Below, in pieces: positions 49,361-57,717 of a stretch of 59,173 bases of DNA. A program made the translations under genes and the position numbers. This DNA is from JAXHLG01 sp964505305 (GTDB lineage Bacteria > Patescibacteriota > Minisyncoccia > Moranbacterales > DUUL01). The notes under the pieces were generated by a model. It saw nothing but the letters and a program-made list of their open reading frames with translations. It did not search any database and was not told the origin of the DNA. Position 1 is the first letter of the stretch; each line of letters begins with the position of its first letter. The stretch covers positions 1 to 59,173 of the forward strand of contig CAZDHE010000002.1 in NCBI GenBank assembly GCA_964505305.1, given 5' to 3'.

Positions 49361-50608
49361 TTAGAAAAAATATTTGAAGGTTAAAAATACTGCATCGTTT
49401 TCGTACTGCCCCCAGAAAGAATCTTCGGGGCCGTTGGTTAACTGAATTCCTCCTTCCAGTTGCCAATCATCTTTCTGATAGACAACTTTCGGACGCCAGA
49501 AGGAGTCCGAATCGGAGAGATTATAGCTTCCCTCTAATTCCAATTTCCAGGGACAGCCTCCTCCAAATTCATAATCCGCTTTCCAAAGAAAGGAATTTTG
49601 AAAAGACCGGCGGAAATCGGTAACCTCCACTACCGATTCCGAAGCTTCGGAAGTAACCTCTTCATTAGTGTATTGAAACAACAACACCAACGAATCCGTT
49701 GCCCGAAAAAGTCCATAGAATTCCTTCTGAGCTCCCAGGACGTATTGGAAGAAATCGTCTCCCTTGTCCTGGTCATAATATCCGGCTTCGGATTTGAGGA
49801 TGATTCCCCAGGGTATCTCTCTGACCAAAGCGCCGGAGATAACTTTCTGGTCGGAATATCTCAGCTCCAGTTCCGGCCCGGTTAAACCCGGGTTGATTTT
49901 GCCGTAGGGATTATAGCTGACACCATCGTAGTAGGCCAGCGTCATATCAAACTCTTGCCAAATTTTGTTAACCTTAACCGCGTATTGAAAGCGGTTTTCA
50001 TTAACCATCTCCTCTTTGCCAGCTAATCCTGCCGGCAAATTTTCTTCCCACCTGCCTTGAGGCAGTTTTGAGGGAGTAAATTCCGGGACCGCCACTGCCT
50101 GAACCGACCAGGTCCAGCCGTCATAGCGGGTATTAAAAGCCGGAATACCGACTCGCTCCCAATCGGGAATCAAAGTCCAGTCCCGTGCCGATAAATTATC
50201 CATCGGCGAGACCGTATCCGTTGTGCTCCAGTCAAAAATTTGATTACCCACTTTGAAGGTAAGATTCTGGTAGAAATATTCCAAGTAAGCTTCCCGGATA
50301 TTAGCTGCCCAACGCTGCTCCTCCTCAGTGAGAGAGTCAATAGCGCCGGTGGCAAAATCTTCATTGTCTATCCGAAAATCACCGGCCAGGAACAAAGATA
50401 GATTGGGCGTTTTTTCGGAACTCACGGTCACTTCAGGCAAAACCCGAACTTCCCCAAAATACTCCTTGCCTTTAGGAGAATTTTCCAGATAAGCCTTTCC
50501 GGTTGTCCTGACTTCCACTTTGGGATCGATTTCGACTTGAGAACTTGATCCCACAGAAACAAAACCAAACAGCAAAATCAATGTAGCAATAAGCATCTCT
50601 CTAATCAT
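49361..50608 (-). CDS. Outer-membrane-type beta-barrel protein
   Basis: 415 residues from ATG 50608, preceded by AAAGGGAGGAG; the longer frame is not supported. Signal peptide (MIREMLIATLILLFGFVSVGSSS). The rest alternates polar and hydrophobic residues in Tyr/Trp-rich strands (LEYFYQNLTFKVGNQIFDWS, FDMTLAYYDGVSYNP, WQLEGGIQL) and ends in AVFLTFKYFF, the terminal-Phe signal of BAM-assembled barrels. It resembles DUF1302-type barrels that accompany RND exporters. This is an unexpected protein for a CPR bacterium. It is last in the exporter operon. Confidence 0.75.
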   Translation of the reverse strand: MIREMLIATLILLFGFVSVGSSSQVEIDPKVEVRTTGKAYLENSPKGKEYFGEVRVLPEVTVSSEKTPNLSLFLAGDFRIDNEDFATGAIDSLTEEEQRWAANIREAYLEYFYQNLTFKVGNQIFDWSTTDTVSPMDNLSARDWTLIPDWERVGIPAFNTRYDGWTWSVQAVAVPEFTPSKLPQGRWEENLPAGLAGKEEMVNENRFQYAVKVNKIWQEFDMTLAYYDGVSYNPYGKINPGLTGPELELRYSDQKVISGALVREIPWGIILKSEAGYYDQDKGDDFFQYVLGAQKEFYGLFRATDSLVLLFQYTNEEVTSEASESVVEVTDFRRSFQNSFLWKADYEFGGGCPWKLELEGSYNLSDSDSFWRPKVVYQKDDWQLEGGIQLTNGPEDSFWGQYENDAVFLTFKYFF

Positions 50609-50666
50609 AGCTCTCCTCCCTTTGCTGAAAAGGGGCTCTGCCGGCTGGCAAAACCCCTTTTGGTTT

Positions 50667-51452
50667 TTATCTGAGAAAATTTCGCTGCCAAAAACGCGAC
50701 GGCATGTTCGAATTAATCTGACGATCAATTACCTCAAATTCCGTGCTGCGATCTTGAAATTCGTTTTCTATAACAATCTTATTCGATCTCCAAGCTTGGT
50801 CATAAAACTCAATTTTTTCATTGTGTTGAGTTTTATTCAATCGCTCACCTTGGAAATATTCAATTTCCTTTATGACAAGAGATTTTTTTTCAATATAGAA
50901 AATTCTCTTACTATAAATGGCTTTAATATTTTCCTTGGGCAGAGCTTCAATTTTCCAATGATCTTCATCGGAAGAGTCAAGAAACTCATAGGTATAACCG
51001 GAAAGATTTTCCCCGGTCAACTGGCTGGCATCCCGAAAGGTGAAATCCGTATCGGCAAAAAATCGTCCTTCATCTCGGCCGGAAACTCTTCTGGCTCGAT
51101 TCCAGGAGGGCATTTTCAGCCAGATGTTGTCCGGTTTTTCCTGAATCTGCCAGACCAAGAGCTTCAAACCTTCCACTCGCATAGGACCGGTAAATTCAAT
51201 GGAAACCTTATTTCCATCAGACTGATAAAGAGTCCGGCGGATCATAGATTTCTCCTCCACGTGTCCACTCTCATAAACGACTCTAATGTCCGCTTTCTCC
51301 AATTCAGTTTCCACTCCCGACTGGAAGTTTTCCCAGCTTTGAGAAACTGCTTCCCTAGCTGTAAAATCCACTTCAGCGCTTCTGGCCAAGGAAAAGTACA
51401 GCAAGGAAAAAACCGCCGCTATGCCAATTAAAAGGATGGACAATCTGCTCAT
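50667..51452 (-). CDS. Outer-membrane lipoprotein-sorting (LolA-like) protein
   Basis: 261 residues. N-terminal signal (about 1-26, ending ARSAEV). The mature part follows the pattern of LolA-like proteins linked to RND exporters: VSIEFTGPMRVEGLKLLVWQI, NIWLKMPSWNRARRVSGRDEGRFFADTDFTFRDAS. Such proteins bind lipids in the periplasm. It has AAGGAGAG before the start and lies 58 nt ahead of the barrel gene. Confidence 0.8.
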   Translation of the reverse strand: MSRLSILLIGIAAVFSLLYFSLARSAEVDFTAREAVSQSWENFQSGVETELEKADIRVVYESGHVEEKSMIRRTLYQSDGNKVSIEFTGPMRVEGLKLLVWQIQEKPDNIWLKMPSWNRARRVSGRDEGRFFADTDFTFRDASQLTGENLSGYTYEFLDSSDEDHWKIEALPKENIKAIYSKRIFYIEKKSLVIKEIEYFQGERLNKTQHNEKIEFYDQAWRSNKIVIENEFQDRSTEFEVIDRQINSNMPSRFWQRNFLR

Positions 51453-51475
51453 TTCTTCTCTCCTTTATTGTTTTT

Positions 51476-51504
51476 GAGAGCGGAATTGTTATAATTCCGC
51501 TCTC
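51476..51504 (-). other. Intercistronic hairpin between exporter and LolA-like genes
   Basis: GAGAGCGGAATT and AATTCCGCTCTC form a perfect 12-bp stem with a 5-nt loop. No U-tract follows on the minus strand (CAAAAACAATAA), so mRNA processing or stabilisation is more likely than termination. Confidence 0.7.
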
Positions 51505-51536
51505 ATCCTTGTTCTACACCAAAGGACGACTCCTTT

Positions 51537-54131
51537 CTAAAAATTCTTACCTAAAGACAAGAACCAGAAATGGAGTCTTTTCCAGCTTATTTGAATCGCA
51601 AATCTAACCAGATCAAGACCAAACCGCGAAATAGCTTTAATGTCAGCAGAGAAAGATTTCACCAAATAGTAAAATCGATCCGCCCACACAAAGCTCTTGG
51701 CGGTTGAATTAAAAGGCTTTATGCAATAATAGAGAATAGACGGCATAATCACCAACGCTCCAAACCCGCAGGCGAACATCATAATCGCCAAAAGCATTCC
51801 CAAACGAGAAATCGGGGTGAAACTAGAGAACATCAACATGGAAAAACACAGCGCATTCACTACGATGTCTATTATATTAATGCCACCCTTCACACAAAGG
51901 GCATGTTCCAAAGCGTCCGAGTAATCATGGCCATCCGAGAGCGCCTCATTGAAGTCATCCACAAAATGCAGATTGAAATCAATGGCGGCGTTCACCGCCA
52001 GTGCCATAATGCAAGCCGTTGCCTGGTCCAATGGAATCTTAAAGATTGCCATCAAATAGACCATGCAAGAGCAAGCAAAAGCAAACGGAACCGCCATAGC
52101 GATGCCGGTCTTCCAATTACTCATCACCGACCGCCGCTTTCGAAAACTCATTCCGTGAGTCCGGATAGAGATCCAGATCGCGGCACAAACAGCCACTATC
52201 CAAAAAGACGTCACAACATTGGCCGGACTTTTTTCTCGAATGTATTTGTCTGTTCGATGATAAGTATGCAACCGACCAAATGGAATTACTTCCAAATTGG
52301 GATAGTTGTTTCTCGCAAGAGAAAACAATTCTTCGGATTGCCCGGCTAACTGATTAGAATCATTAGCCGGAACAGACAAAGCAAGCGTTACTCCATTTTC
52401 ATACCACAATTGAGAAGAGATTTTTTCTCCCAAGTCCCAATCAATGGTAGTGAAAATGTCCATAGTTTGCCTCGAATTTTCCGGAAAATCCAAATTGTAT
52501 TGACGTCCGGAAATAACTCCCACTGTGTCAATAATAGATTGAGAGGTTCTAACCCCCTCAATTGCCAAAGCCTCTTCCTGAAGACTGTGAACCTTTTTAA
52601 CAAACTCCGGGTCGTGCACATCATCCTTCGGTTGAACGAGGAATTTAAGAACGCCAAAACCCGCTCTATCCTCTTGATTCAAGAATTGCCTGGCTCTATC
52701 CACGATAGTGCCCGGCAAATAATCAATCGGATTGGTGCCGATTTTGATGATCGGTGTTTCTCCGGATTTATGAGCTTGGTAGTCATGCCAGACAATTCCC
52801 AAAACTCCGCCAACTGTTACCAAGGCAAAAACGGAAAATCCCGCAAAAGTTTTTCCCGGAGAAAATCTAGTTAGAATTATAAAACATCCCCGAGTTATCT
52901 TTTGCAAAAAAAGCTCGCCCGCTCTTAATGCGGCATTGCTTTTTCTTTCTTTAACCTCCCCGCCAAACAAGGTTTGCAAGGCCGGCAACATCCACTTAGT
53001 CATGAAAACCAAATAGACTATGCCGACGGAAGCCAAAAAGCCCATCTCCAGAATTCCTCTGATTTGAATCTGGTAAAGACCGGCAAAGTTTAAAATAGCT
53101 ATAATAGCTACAATATAAATTTTGCCGTCAAACCAGCTTGTTTTCTTCCAGCGATTTCTGGCGCTATCTGATTTGAAATAATTGAAAGCGTCAAATTTCC
53201 TGGAACCAAAGGAGATTCCTTGAATGATAACCGCGGTAAAGGTTAAAAGTATATACACCCTCTCTTTTACCGCTTCACCATACAGTTCAAATCCGGCCAT
53301 TTCCAGCCAGCCAACCGTCCCTCTGGTCCAAAAAAGACCAAGGATGATCATCAGCCAGCAATAAAAGGCTTGCCGCCAAGATCCCAACAAAGGATAGAGA
53401 ATCAATACCACTAAAATTAATCCGATAGTTGAATACTTCAAGATATCGGAAATCAAAGCGGCGTCCATTAATCCTCTACCAACCGGCCAACCGGCTACAA
53501 GAACATCTTCGTATTCTTCGACCGGATGAATATCGCTTTTGATGAACCACTCCCATTTGGAAATTTTTCTTTTTTCCAAAAAGGAAGCCACTCGGTTTCT
53601 AAGCTCAATCTCGTTATAATCGGAAGGCAAAAAAACGATCACCTGAGCATAATCAAAGTCCTTGCCAACAAGAACATCATATACCCCGGGATCTTCTTTT
53701 ACTCTCTTCTTCCAATCTTCAAGATTAAAGTCTTGGGATCCGAGCAATTCCTCGTAAATATAAGGATCGCCCAAGTCTCCGGTTTCCGGGTAGTGGACAG
53801 CTTTAGCTAAACTAAGCAAACCGTACTCCGGAAAAGACTCCCTGGTCTTTTCGTGAAATTTAAGCAATTCCTTTAAATCTTTTTTGGTGAAATTTTCACC
53901 AAAGGGCAGCACAAAACTGAACTGATCTCCGCCTTCAAAACCCTTGGGACGAAGATTTTGGACTTTATGCTCGGACTGAAAATAATAGTCTTTTTTATTC
54001 AAAAGACCATTACTTAACAATCCTCCTTTGGGGCAAACCCAGAAGCCATAAGCCATTACCAGGCTGATCAAAGCCGTCAAAGCTAAAATTAGCCACTCTT
54101 TTCGATTTTCTCTCCAGCTGGGAATTCTCAT
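51537..54131 (-). CDS. RND/MMPL-family membrane exporter
   Basis: 864 residues with the RND/MMPL layout: helix 1 (about 12-30), a periplasmic domain, helices 2-6 (about 230-410), helix 7 (about 440), a second periplasmic domain, and helices 8-12 (about 645-820). The last group contains ACIMALAVNAAIDFNLHFVDDFNEAL, the conserved helix-10-type region with DFNLH/DD. Such exporters move lipids or hydrophobic molecules using the proton gradient. AAGGAGGAAGG precedes the start. First gene of the exporter / LolA-like / beta-barrel operon. Confidence 0.88.
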   Translation of the reverse strand: MRIPSWRENRKEWLILALTALISLVMAYGFWVCPKGGLLSNGLLNKKDYYFQSEHKVQNLRPKGFEGGDQFSFVLPFGENFTKKDLKELLKFHEKTRESFPEYGLLSLAKAVHYPETGDLGDPYIYEELLGSQDFNLEDWKKRVKEDPGVYDVLVGKDFDYAQVIVFLPSDYNEIELRNRVASFLEKRKISKWEWFIKSDIHPVEEYEDVLVAGWPVGRGLMDAALISDILKYSTIGLILVVLILYPLLGSWRQAFYCWLMIILGLFWTRGTVGWLEMAGFELYGEAVKERVYILLTFTAVIIQGISFGSRKFDAFNYFKSDSARNRWKKTSWFDGKIYIVAIIAILNFAGLYQIQIRGILEMGFLASVGIVYLVFMTKWMLPALQTLFGGEVKERKSNAALRAGELFLQKITRGCFIILTRFSPGKTFAGFSVFALVTVGGVLGIVWHDYQAHKSGETPIIKIGTNPIDYLPGTIVDRARQFLNQEDRAGFGVLKFLVQPKDDVHDPEFVKKVHSLQEEALAIEGVRTSQSIIDTVGVISGRQYNLDFPENSRQTMDIFTTIDWDLGEKISSQLWYENGVTLALSVPANDSNQLAGQSEELFSLARNNYPNLEVIPFGRLHTYHRTDKYIREKSPANVVTSFWIVAVCAAIWISIRTHGMSFRKRRSVMSNWKTGIAMAVPFAFACSCMVYLMAIFKIPLDQATACIMALAVNAAIDFNLHFVDDFNEALSDGHDYSDALEHALCVKGGINIIDIVVNALCFSMLMFSSFTPISRLGMLLAIMMFACGFGALVIMPSILYYCIKPFNSTAKSFVWADRFYYLVKSFSADIKAISRFGLDLVRFAIQISWKRLHFWFLSLGKNF

Positions 54132-54500
54132 AACCTTCCTCCTTAATCTATCTGAAATATTTTATTGTCAAGGTGCCTTCGGGCCGGCTTCCCCGGCTCT
54201 TATATAAAAACAAAGCCAACCTCCTAAAAAGTTGACTTTTGTTTTTGCCCATTTTAAATTAATCCCAGCTGACGTTTTTAGTTAATCTTACCCAGACATA
54301 AAGGCAAAAATCAATATTTCCAATTTCGTTTTCTTATAACATATTTTTTCAAATTTGTAAAGGTTTTATATAATTTTTTTATCTCTTTAAAGTGTTTTTA
54401 ATTTAGAAATGAAGTCACCTAAAAAATACCTTAAAATAATTTCTAAATTCACTTTCAATAAGACAAAACCCGGATTCAGATGAATCCGGGTTTTAAAATT
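54132..54500. other. Leader region of the exporter operon
   Basis: 369 bases without a gene. A hairpin (about 54207-54245) pairs AAAAACAAAGCCAAC with GTTGACTTTTGTTTTT; it lies about 75 nt before the exporter start and carries AGGAGG in its minus-strand loop. The terminator of the preceding small gene is at 54465-54494. Any promoter must lie between; TTGATT-18-TAAGAT on the minus strand is a weak candidate. Confidence 0.5.
54465..54494 (-). terminator. Terminator after the 58-residue gene
   Basis: AAAACCCGGATTC (54465-54477) and GAATCCGGGTTTT (54482-54494) form a perfect 13-bp stem with a 4-nt loop. It begins 6 nt past the stop codon. Confidence 0.92.
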
Positions 54501-54677
54501 TTATTGATTAAGTGGGATTTTTTCCGGGCTCTTGCCAGGCATACACCTAATCAATTTGGATGCCCTCATCCTATGAGCTTCTTTAATCGCCTTTGCCGTC
54601 GTGCAGGGAGGGAGATTCACCCTCACCCCATTCTCAAAAAAAGCAACATGTTGGCCTTCTTCTAAATGTGCGCACAT
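54501..54677 (-). CDS. Small hypothetical protein
   Basis: 58 residues from ATG 54677 with AAAAGGAGGAG at ideal spacing. It contains CAHLEEGQHVAFFENGVRVNLPPCTTAKAI and a basic second half. The three cysteines (2, 25 and 45) could bind metal. No family is recognised. The strong ribosome site and perfect terminator argue that it is a real gene. Confidence 0.65.
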   Translation of the reverse strand: MCAHLEEGQHVAFFENGVRVNLPPCTTAKAIKEAHRMRASKLIRCMPGKSPEKIPLNQ

Positions 54678-54779
54678 AAACTCCTCCTTTTGATTTGATC
54701 TTAATGCAAAAAGAATAAAATAAATTTTTCAGATGGTCAATGCTTTAATCTTTAACATTTTTTCTCTTTTGCCGATTAC

Positions 54780-54998
54780 TCAATGAACGGTAAAAGAGAA
54801 TGAAGATTTCAAGTTGAAATGCGCGCCTACTAATTCTCCGCGACTATTAAACACAACCATTCCAGCTGCCTCCCGTTGGAAAACCACGCCCAGAGCAAGA
54901 TTAATGGCCTCCAAGTGGGAAAGAGGCTGATCAAAACAAACCAACTCGCCACTGGAAATCCGACAAGAGTAGAGATCTTTATTTTTAAGATCTACCAT
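54780..54998 (-). CDS. Small hypothetical protein
   Basis: 72 residues from ATG 54998 with GGGAGG 4 nt upstream. The sequence (LYSCRISSGELVCFDQPLSHLEAINLALGVVFQREAAGMVVFNSRGELVGAHF) reads as a compact alpha/beta domain with two cysteines; the family is unknown. Same strand as the next small gene, and likely in the same transcript. Confidence 0.6.
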   Translation of the reverse strand: MVDLKNKDLYSCRISSGELVCFDQPLSHLEAINLALGVVFQREAAGMVVFNSRGELVGAHFNLKSSFSFTVH

Positions 54999-55179
54999 AA
55001 AACCTCCCTCGATAAATTAAATAAAACCTGTCGGCCTTTAAAGCAAAAGAGTGGCTTTCTGTGTATTTTGAACAAATTACTTTTAGCGCAAAATATTTCT
55101 CTATTTTCTAATGGATTTTAGAGGAAGCAGTTTTTGGAAATAGCAGTCTTTTAGCTTTCTTAACACTTCTCCAGAAAGC

Positions 55180-55479
55180 CTAAGCCAACCTCAATTTAGA
55201 GCATTCCATTTGATTTAGAACCTCCTTCCCCCGCCAAAGCTCTTCTCTTGTGATCCTGGAAGAGAGTAAAAACAAAAAAATGTCATTTACTTGGACCCTA
55301 ACAAATATTTCCTTGTTCCAAAAAATTCGACTTTTTGTCTTAGCAATGTCCAGTAGATCTCCTCTGGTTTTGTGATCATTCTTTGGAAAAGCTATCCTTT
55401 CCAAAACCAAGCCTTCACTTCTCAATTTAAGATAAAAAACGGCCACATAAAAACGCTTGATTTCGAATCCCCCACTCAT
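55180..55479 (-). CDS. Small hypothetical protein
   Basis: 99 residues from ATG 55479 with AGAGGAGG upstream. Basic, soluble and rich in beta-type residues (FYVAVFYLKLRSEGLVLERIAF ... IFVRVQVNDIFLFLLSSRITREELW). No recognised motif. A good promoter lies about 176 nt upstream, so it may be the first gene of a small transcript with the 72- and 58-residue genes. Confidence 0.6.
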   Translation of the reverse strand: MSGGFEIKRFYVAVFYLKLRSEGLVLERIAFPKNDHKTRGDLLDIAKTKSRIFWNKEIFVRVQVNDIFLFLLSSRITREELWRGKEVLNQMECSKLRLA

Positions 55480-55654
55480 AAAGCCTCCTCTTCTTAAAGA
55501 TTTTAAATTCTATCCTATATTTAAAACATCAACAAATTCTCAATCACAACGAGAACATAAATGACACTTCCTTAATTTTCAAGGTTCCTATTATATTAAT
55601 CTTTTTAAGACCAATAAAATATATGCAATATTTAATGACTTTTTTATACCATCT

Positions 55655-55683
55655 TTTATAACATCTCCCGACTTGCTTTTCAA
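55655..55683 (-). promoter_or_regulatory. Predicted promoter of the small-gene transcript
   Basis: TTGAAA (55678-55683), a 17-nt spacer and TATAAA (55655-55660) on the minus strand, pointing at the 99-residue gene. Confidence 0.5.
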
Positions 55684-55737
55684 GTTTTCAATAAGAAGTA
55701 GCATTTAGCGGGTTTACAAATAAAGATCTCCTTACGC

Positions 55738-55767
55738 AAAAAAGCGCACATTAAAGTGCGCTTTTTT
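55738..55767 (-). terminator. Terminator after the acidic lipoprotein gene
   Basis: AAAAAAGCGCAC/GTGCGCTTTTTT stem with a 6-nt loop. It can work on both strands and lies 62 nt past the lipoprotein stop codon. Confidence 0.9.
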
Positions 55768-55829
55768 GTTTTTTATAGCAACAGTTCGAAAACTCAAGTT
55801 AAACATCTACCATTCCTTGAAATCAAATC

Positions 55830-56231
55830 TTAGAAACTGTTGACATTGCCTTCAGTTTCAGTTTCAGTCTCAGTTTCAGTTTCTTCTTCCATCAAAGAAT
55901 CATTTCCCGTTTCTTCTTCATCTTCTTCCATCGAAGAATCATTTCCCATTTCTTCATCTTCTTCTTCCATCGAAGAATCATTTCCCGTTTCTTCTTCAGT
56001 TTCACCCGACTCATTGCCGGAATCCATTTCCATCTCGGGTTCCGGTTGAGGAGCAGGTTCCGGTTGAGGAGCGGGCGATGGTTGAGGAGCGGGTTCCGGT
56101 TGGTTCATTTGATTTTCTTCCATCCCTTCAGGCAACTGTTCTGTTTGCTCAGCATCTTCCTGCTGGCCGCATCCAGCTAAGAAAATGGCTGCCGCAAAAA
56201 CCGCTGTTAAGCCTAAAATTTTCTTCTTCAT
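55830..56231 (-). CDS. Acidic repeat lipoprotein
   Basis: 133 residues. Signal peptide with lipobox LAGC (Cys at about 21). Then a Pro/Gln/Glu segment (PEPAPQPSPAPQPEPAPQPE) and tandem acidic units of the type ETGNDSSMEEEDEE repeated three times, ending in alternating Glu-Thr. It is predicted to be a disordered, surface-exposed, strongly negative lipoprotein. The repeats are visible in the DNA and can vary by slippage. Related in its N-terminus to the lipoprotein at 56382. Confidence 0.75.
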   Translation of the reverse strand: MKKKILGLTAVFAAAIFLAGCGQQEDAEQTEQLPEGMEENQMNQPEPAPQPSPAPQPEPAPQPEPEMEMDSGNESGETEEETGNDSSMEEEDEEMGNDSSMEEDEEETGNDSLMEEETETETETETEGNVNSF

Positions 56232-56381
56232 ACTTTATTTATTACTTTTTATTAATTTATAATTATTTTAAACTGCTACAAAATTACTTAATCTTGCAGC
56301 AGACAATCTCTTCGCCTAATAATTATTCATAAAAACTAAAACACTCACAGCCCAGAGAAAGATAATTCATGGAAATAAATA

Positions 56382-57116
56382 CTAATTACAATTATCTAAA
56401 CACTCCTGTTTTGCCCCCTCCGGCAGATTCTCGCACATTCCACAATCAATTTGTTGTGTTTGTTGAGGTGACGCGCCCTCTTCATCCGAGTCCGAAGAAT
56501 TGTTTTCTTGCGCCTGGTTCTGAATTTGATCTTCAACTTGTCCCTGCATTTGATTCATTTGTTCATCCAAATCAATAAAATCAATATCTTCGGGAAGATT
56601 AAACTTGGATTCATCAACACTCCAGCCGGAACAGTTAAAATCAATGTTTTCATTGATGTCAACAGTGTTAGGTTCTTGATCTGCTTCTTGTTGTTGCGCT
56701 TGCTGGCTTTCAGCTTTCGATTTTTTCATCTTCATACCTTGCTTGGCTTGATCTGTCCAATTATAAATAAATTCGCCATCGCTAACAGAATAAGCTTTCA
56801 TAGTTTGAGGCTCAGTCAAATTAACCTCTTGGCGGTAATCCTCCCCGGAAACATAAACCACTCCCTCGCCCTTTTGACCAGAATCGTCCATCGACCACTC
56901 GCATTTTAGGGCATTGCCTCTTTTCATTAAATCGGCAATAGACCCCGTAAAAGATTCTTCGGCTCCTTCTTGTTCCCGAGATTGTTTTTTATCAGACTGC
57001 TGATCGGATTGTTGATTTTGATTTTGTTGCTCGTCTTGATTTTGTTCCTGTCCGCAACCGGAGAGGAACATGACTGCAACAAAAACTGTCAACAACCCCG
57101 CAATTTTTTTCTTCAT
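56382..57116 (-). CDS. Lipoprotein with Gln-rich linkers
   Basis: 244 residues. Lipobox LSGC (Cys at about 21) and a Gln/Asn/Asp-rich linker. Then a domain (about 58-180) with ALKCEWSMDD, GEGVVYVSGEDYRQEV, MKAYSVSDGEFIYNWTDQ and NFNCSGWSVDESKFNLPEDI, and a final CGMCENLPEGAKQECLDNC four-cysteine tail. Probably a surface lipoprotein whose beta domain resembles LolA/LppX-like folds only loosely. Function unknown. tRNA-Pro lies just upstream. Confidence 0.75.
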   Translation of the reverse strand: MKKKIAGLLTVFVAVMFLSGCGQEQNQDEQQNQNQQSDQQSDKKQSREQEGAEESFTGSIADLMKRGNALKCEWSMDDSGQKGEGVVYVSGEDYRQEVNLTEPQTMKAYSVSDGEFIYNWTDQAKQGMKMKKSKAESQQAQQQEADQEPNTVDINENIDFNCSGWSVDESKFNLPEDIDFIDLDEQMNQMQGQVEDQIQNQAQENNSSDSDEEGASPQQTQQIDCGMCENLPEGAKQECLDNCN

Positions 57117-57144
57117 ATTCTTTTATTAATTTTTATGTAAAGTG

Positions 57145-57215
57145 TCGGACTGCTGGGAATTGAACCCAGGCTACACGCACCCCATGCGCGCGTACTACCA
57201 TTATACTACAGTCCG
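57145..57215 (-). tRNA. tRNA-Pro (anticodon GGG)
   Basis: Acceptor CGGACTG/CAGTCCG. The anticodon arm CGCGC-ATGGGGT-GCGTG gives GGG. The T-arm is CTGGG-TTCAATT-CCCAG. A 5' C1 is as expected for tRNA-Pro. CCA is not encoded. Confidence 0.95.
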
Positions 57216-57567
57216 AATTTAGGAAATAGCCCGCCATAGAGTGAGGCGGGATTTATTTTATTATTGAATCAAAGAATCAAAGATTTAGAAAAAATGGCAA
57301 AACCGAAACCGCACTATCTCTACGCTCGCCTACTATCACCGTACTACGTCCCGCTAAGCTTATTATAACAAAATCAAATAATTCGAACAATCGCCGCGGG
57401 CAATTTCAAACACAACATACATTTAAACAAGCGCCTTTTTTGGCAAAACCACATTACCAAAATCGCAAAACAACTACAGGAAGCATAAATAAAAAAAATT
57501 ATTTTGTCAAAAATAAAATTATGCAAACTTTCTTAAAAACTTATTTATCGAAAAAACTTTTTACTAA
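57216..57567. other. Gene-free spacer upstream of tRNA-Pro
   Basis: CCCGCC...GGCGGG hairpin (about 57229-57250), then T-rich sequence and AATCAAAGATTTAGAAAAAATGG, resembling the region upstream of the split tRNA-His (47303-47365). No gene is seen. MITE copy D follows. Confidence 0.55.
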
Positions 57568-57717
57568 CTGATACTACGCGCGCTCTATACTCTATAATAC
57601 AACTTGACGCATTTTCCGTCCACAGCGAAGGGCAGAAGTTTGGCTTCTACGGATACAGAAGTCGAACTTCCGGCTTTCCCGCAAAGGGACTAATTTATTG
57701 AGTGCGCTTAACATTAG
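57568..57717 (+). mobile_element. MITE-like repeat, copy D (degenerate)
   Basis: Termini CTGATACTACGCGCG and GCTTAACATTAG, with flanks TTACTAA and CTACTGA. Internal arms CAGAAGT...GAAGTCGAACTTC are partly preserved. It overlaps the 3' end of the GT4 gene and supplies that gene's stop codon. Confidence 0.7.

Larger units (their letters stand above)
55480..55829. other. Gene-free spacer with promoter and terminator
   Basis: 350 bases holding a predicted minus-strand promoter (55655-55683) and a strong hairpin terminator (55738-55767). No gene is seen. Confidence 0.6.

Noticed and set aside
50609..50728. N-terminal extension of the beta-barrel gene
   Set aside because: The internal ATG at 50608 has an ideal ribosome site and begins a clean signal peptide; the extension overlaps the LolA-like gene.
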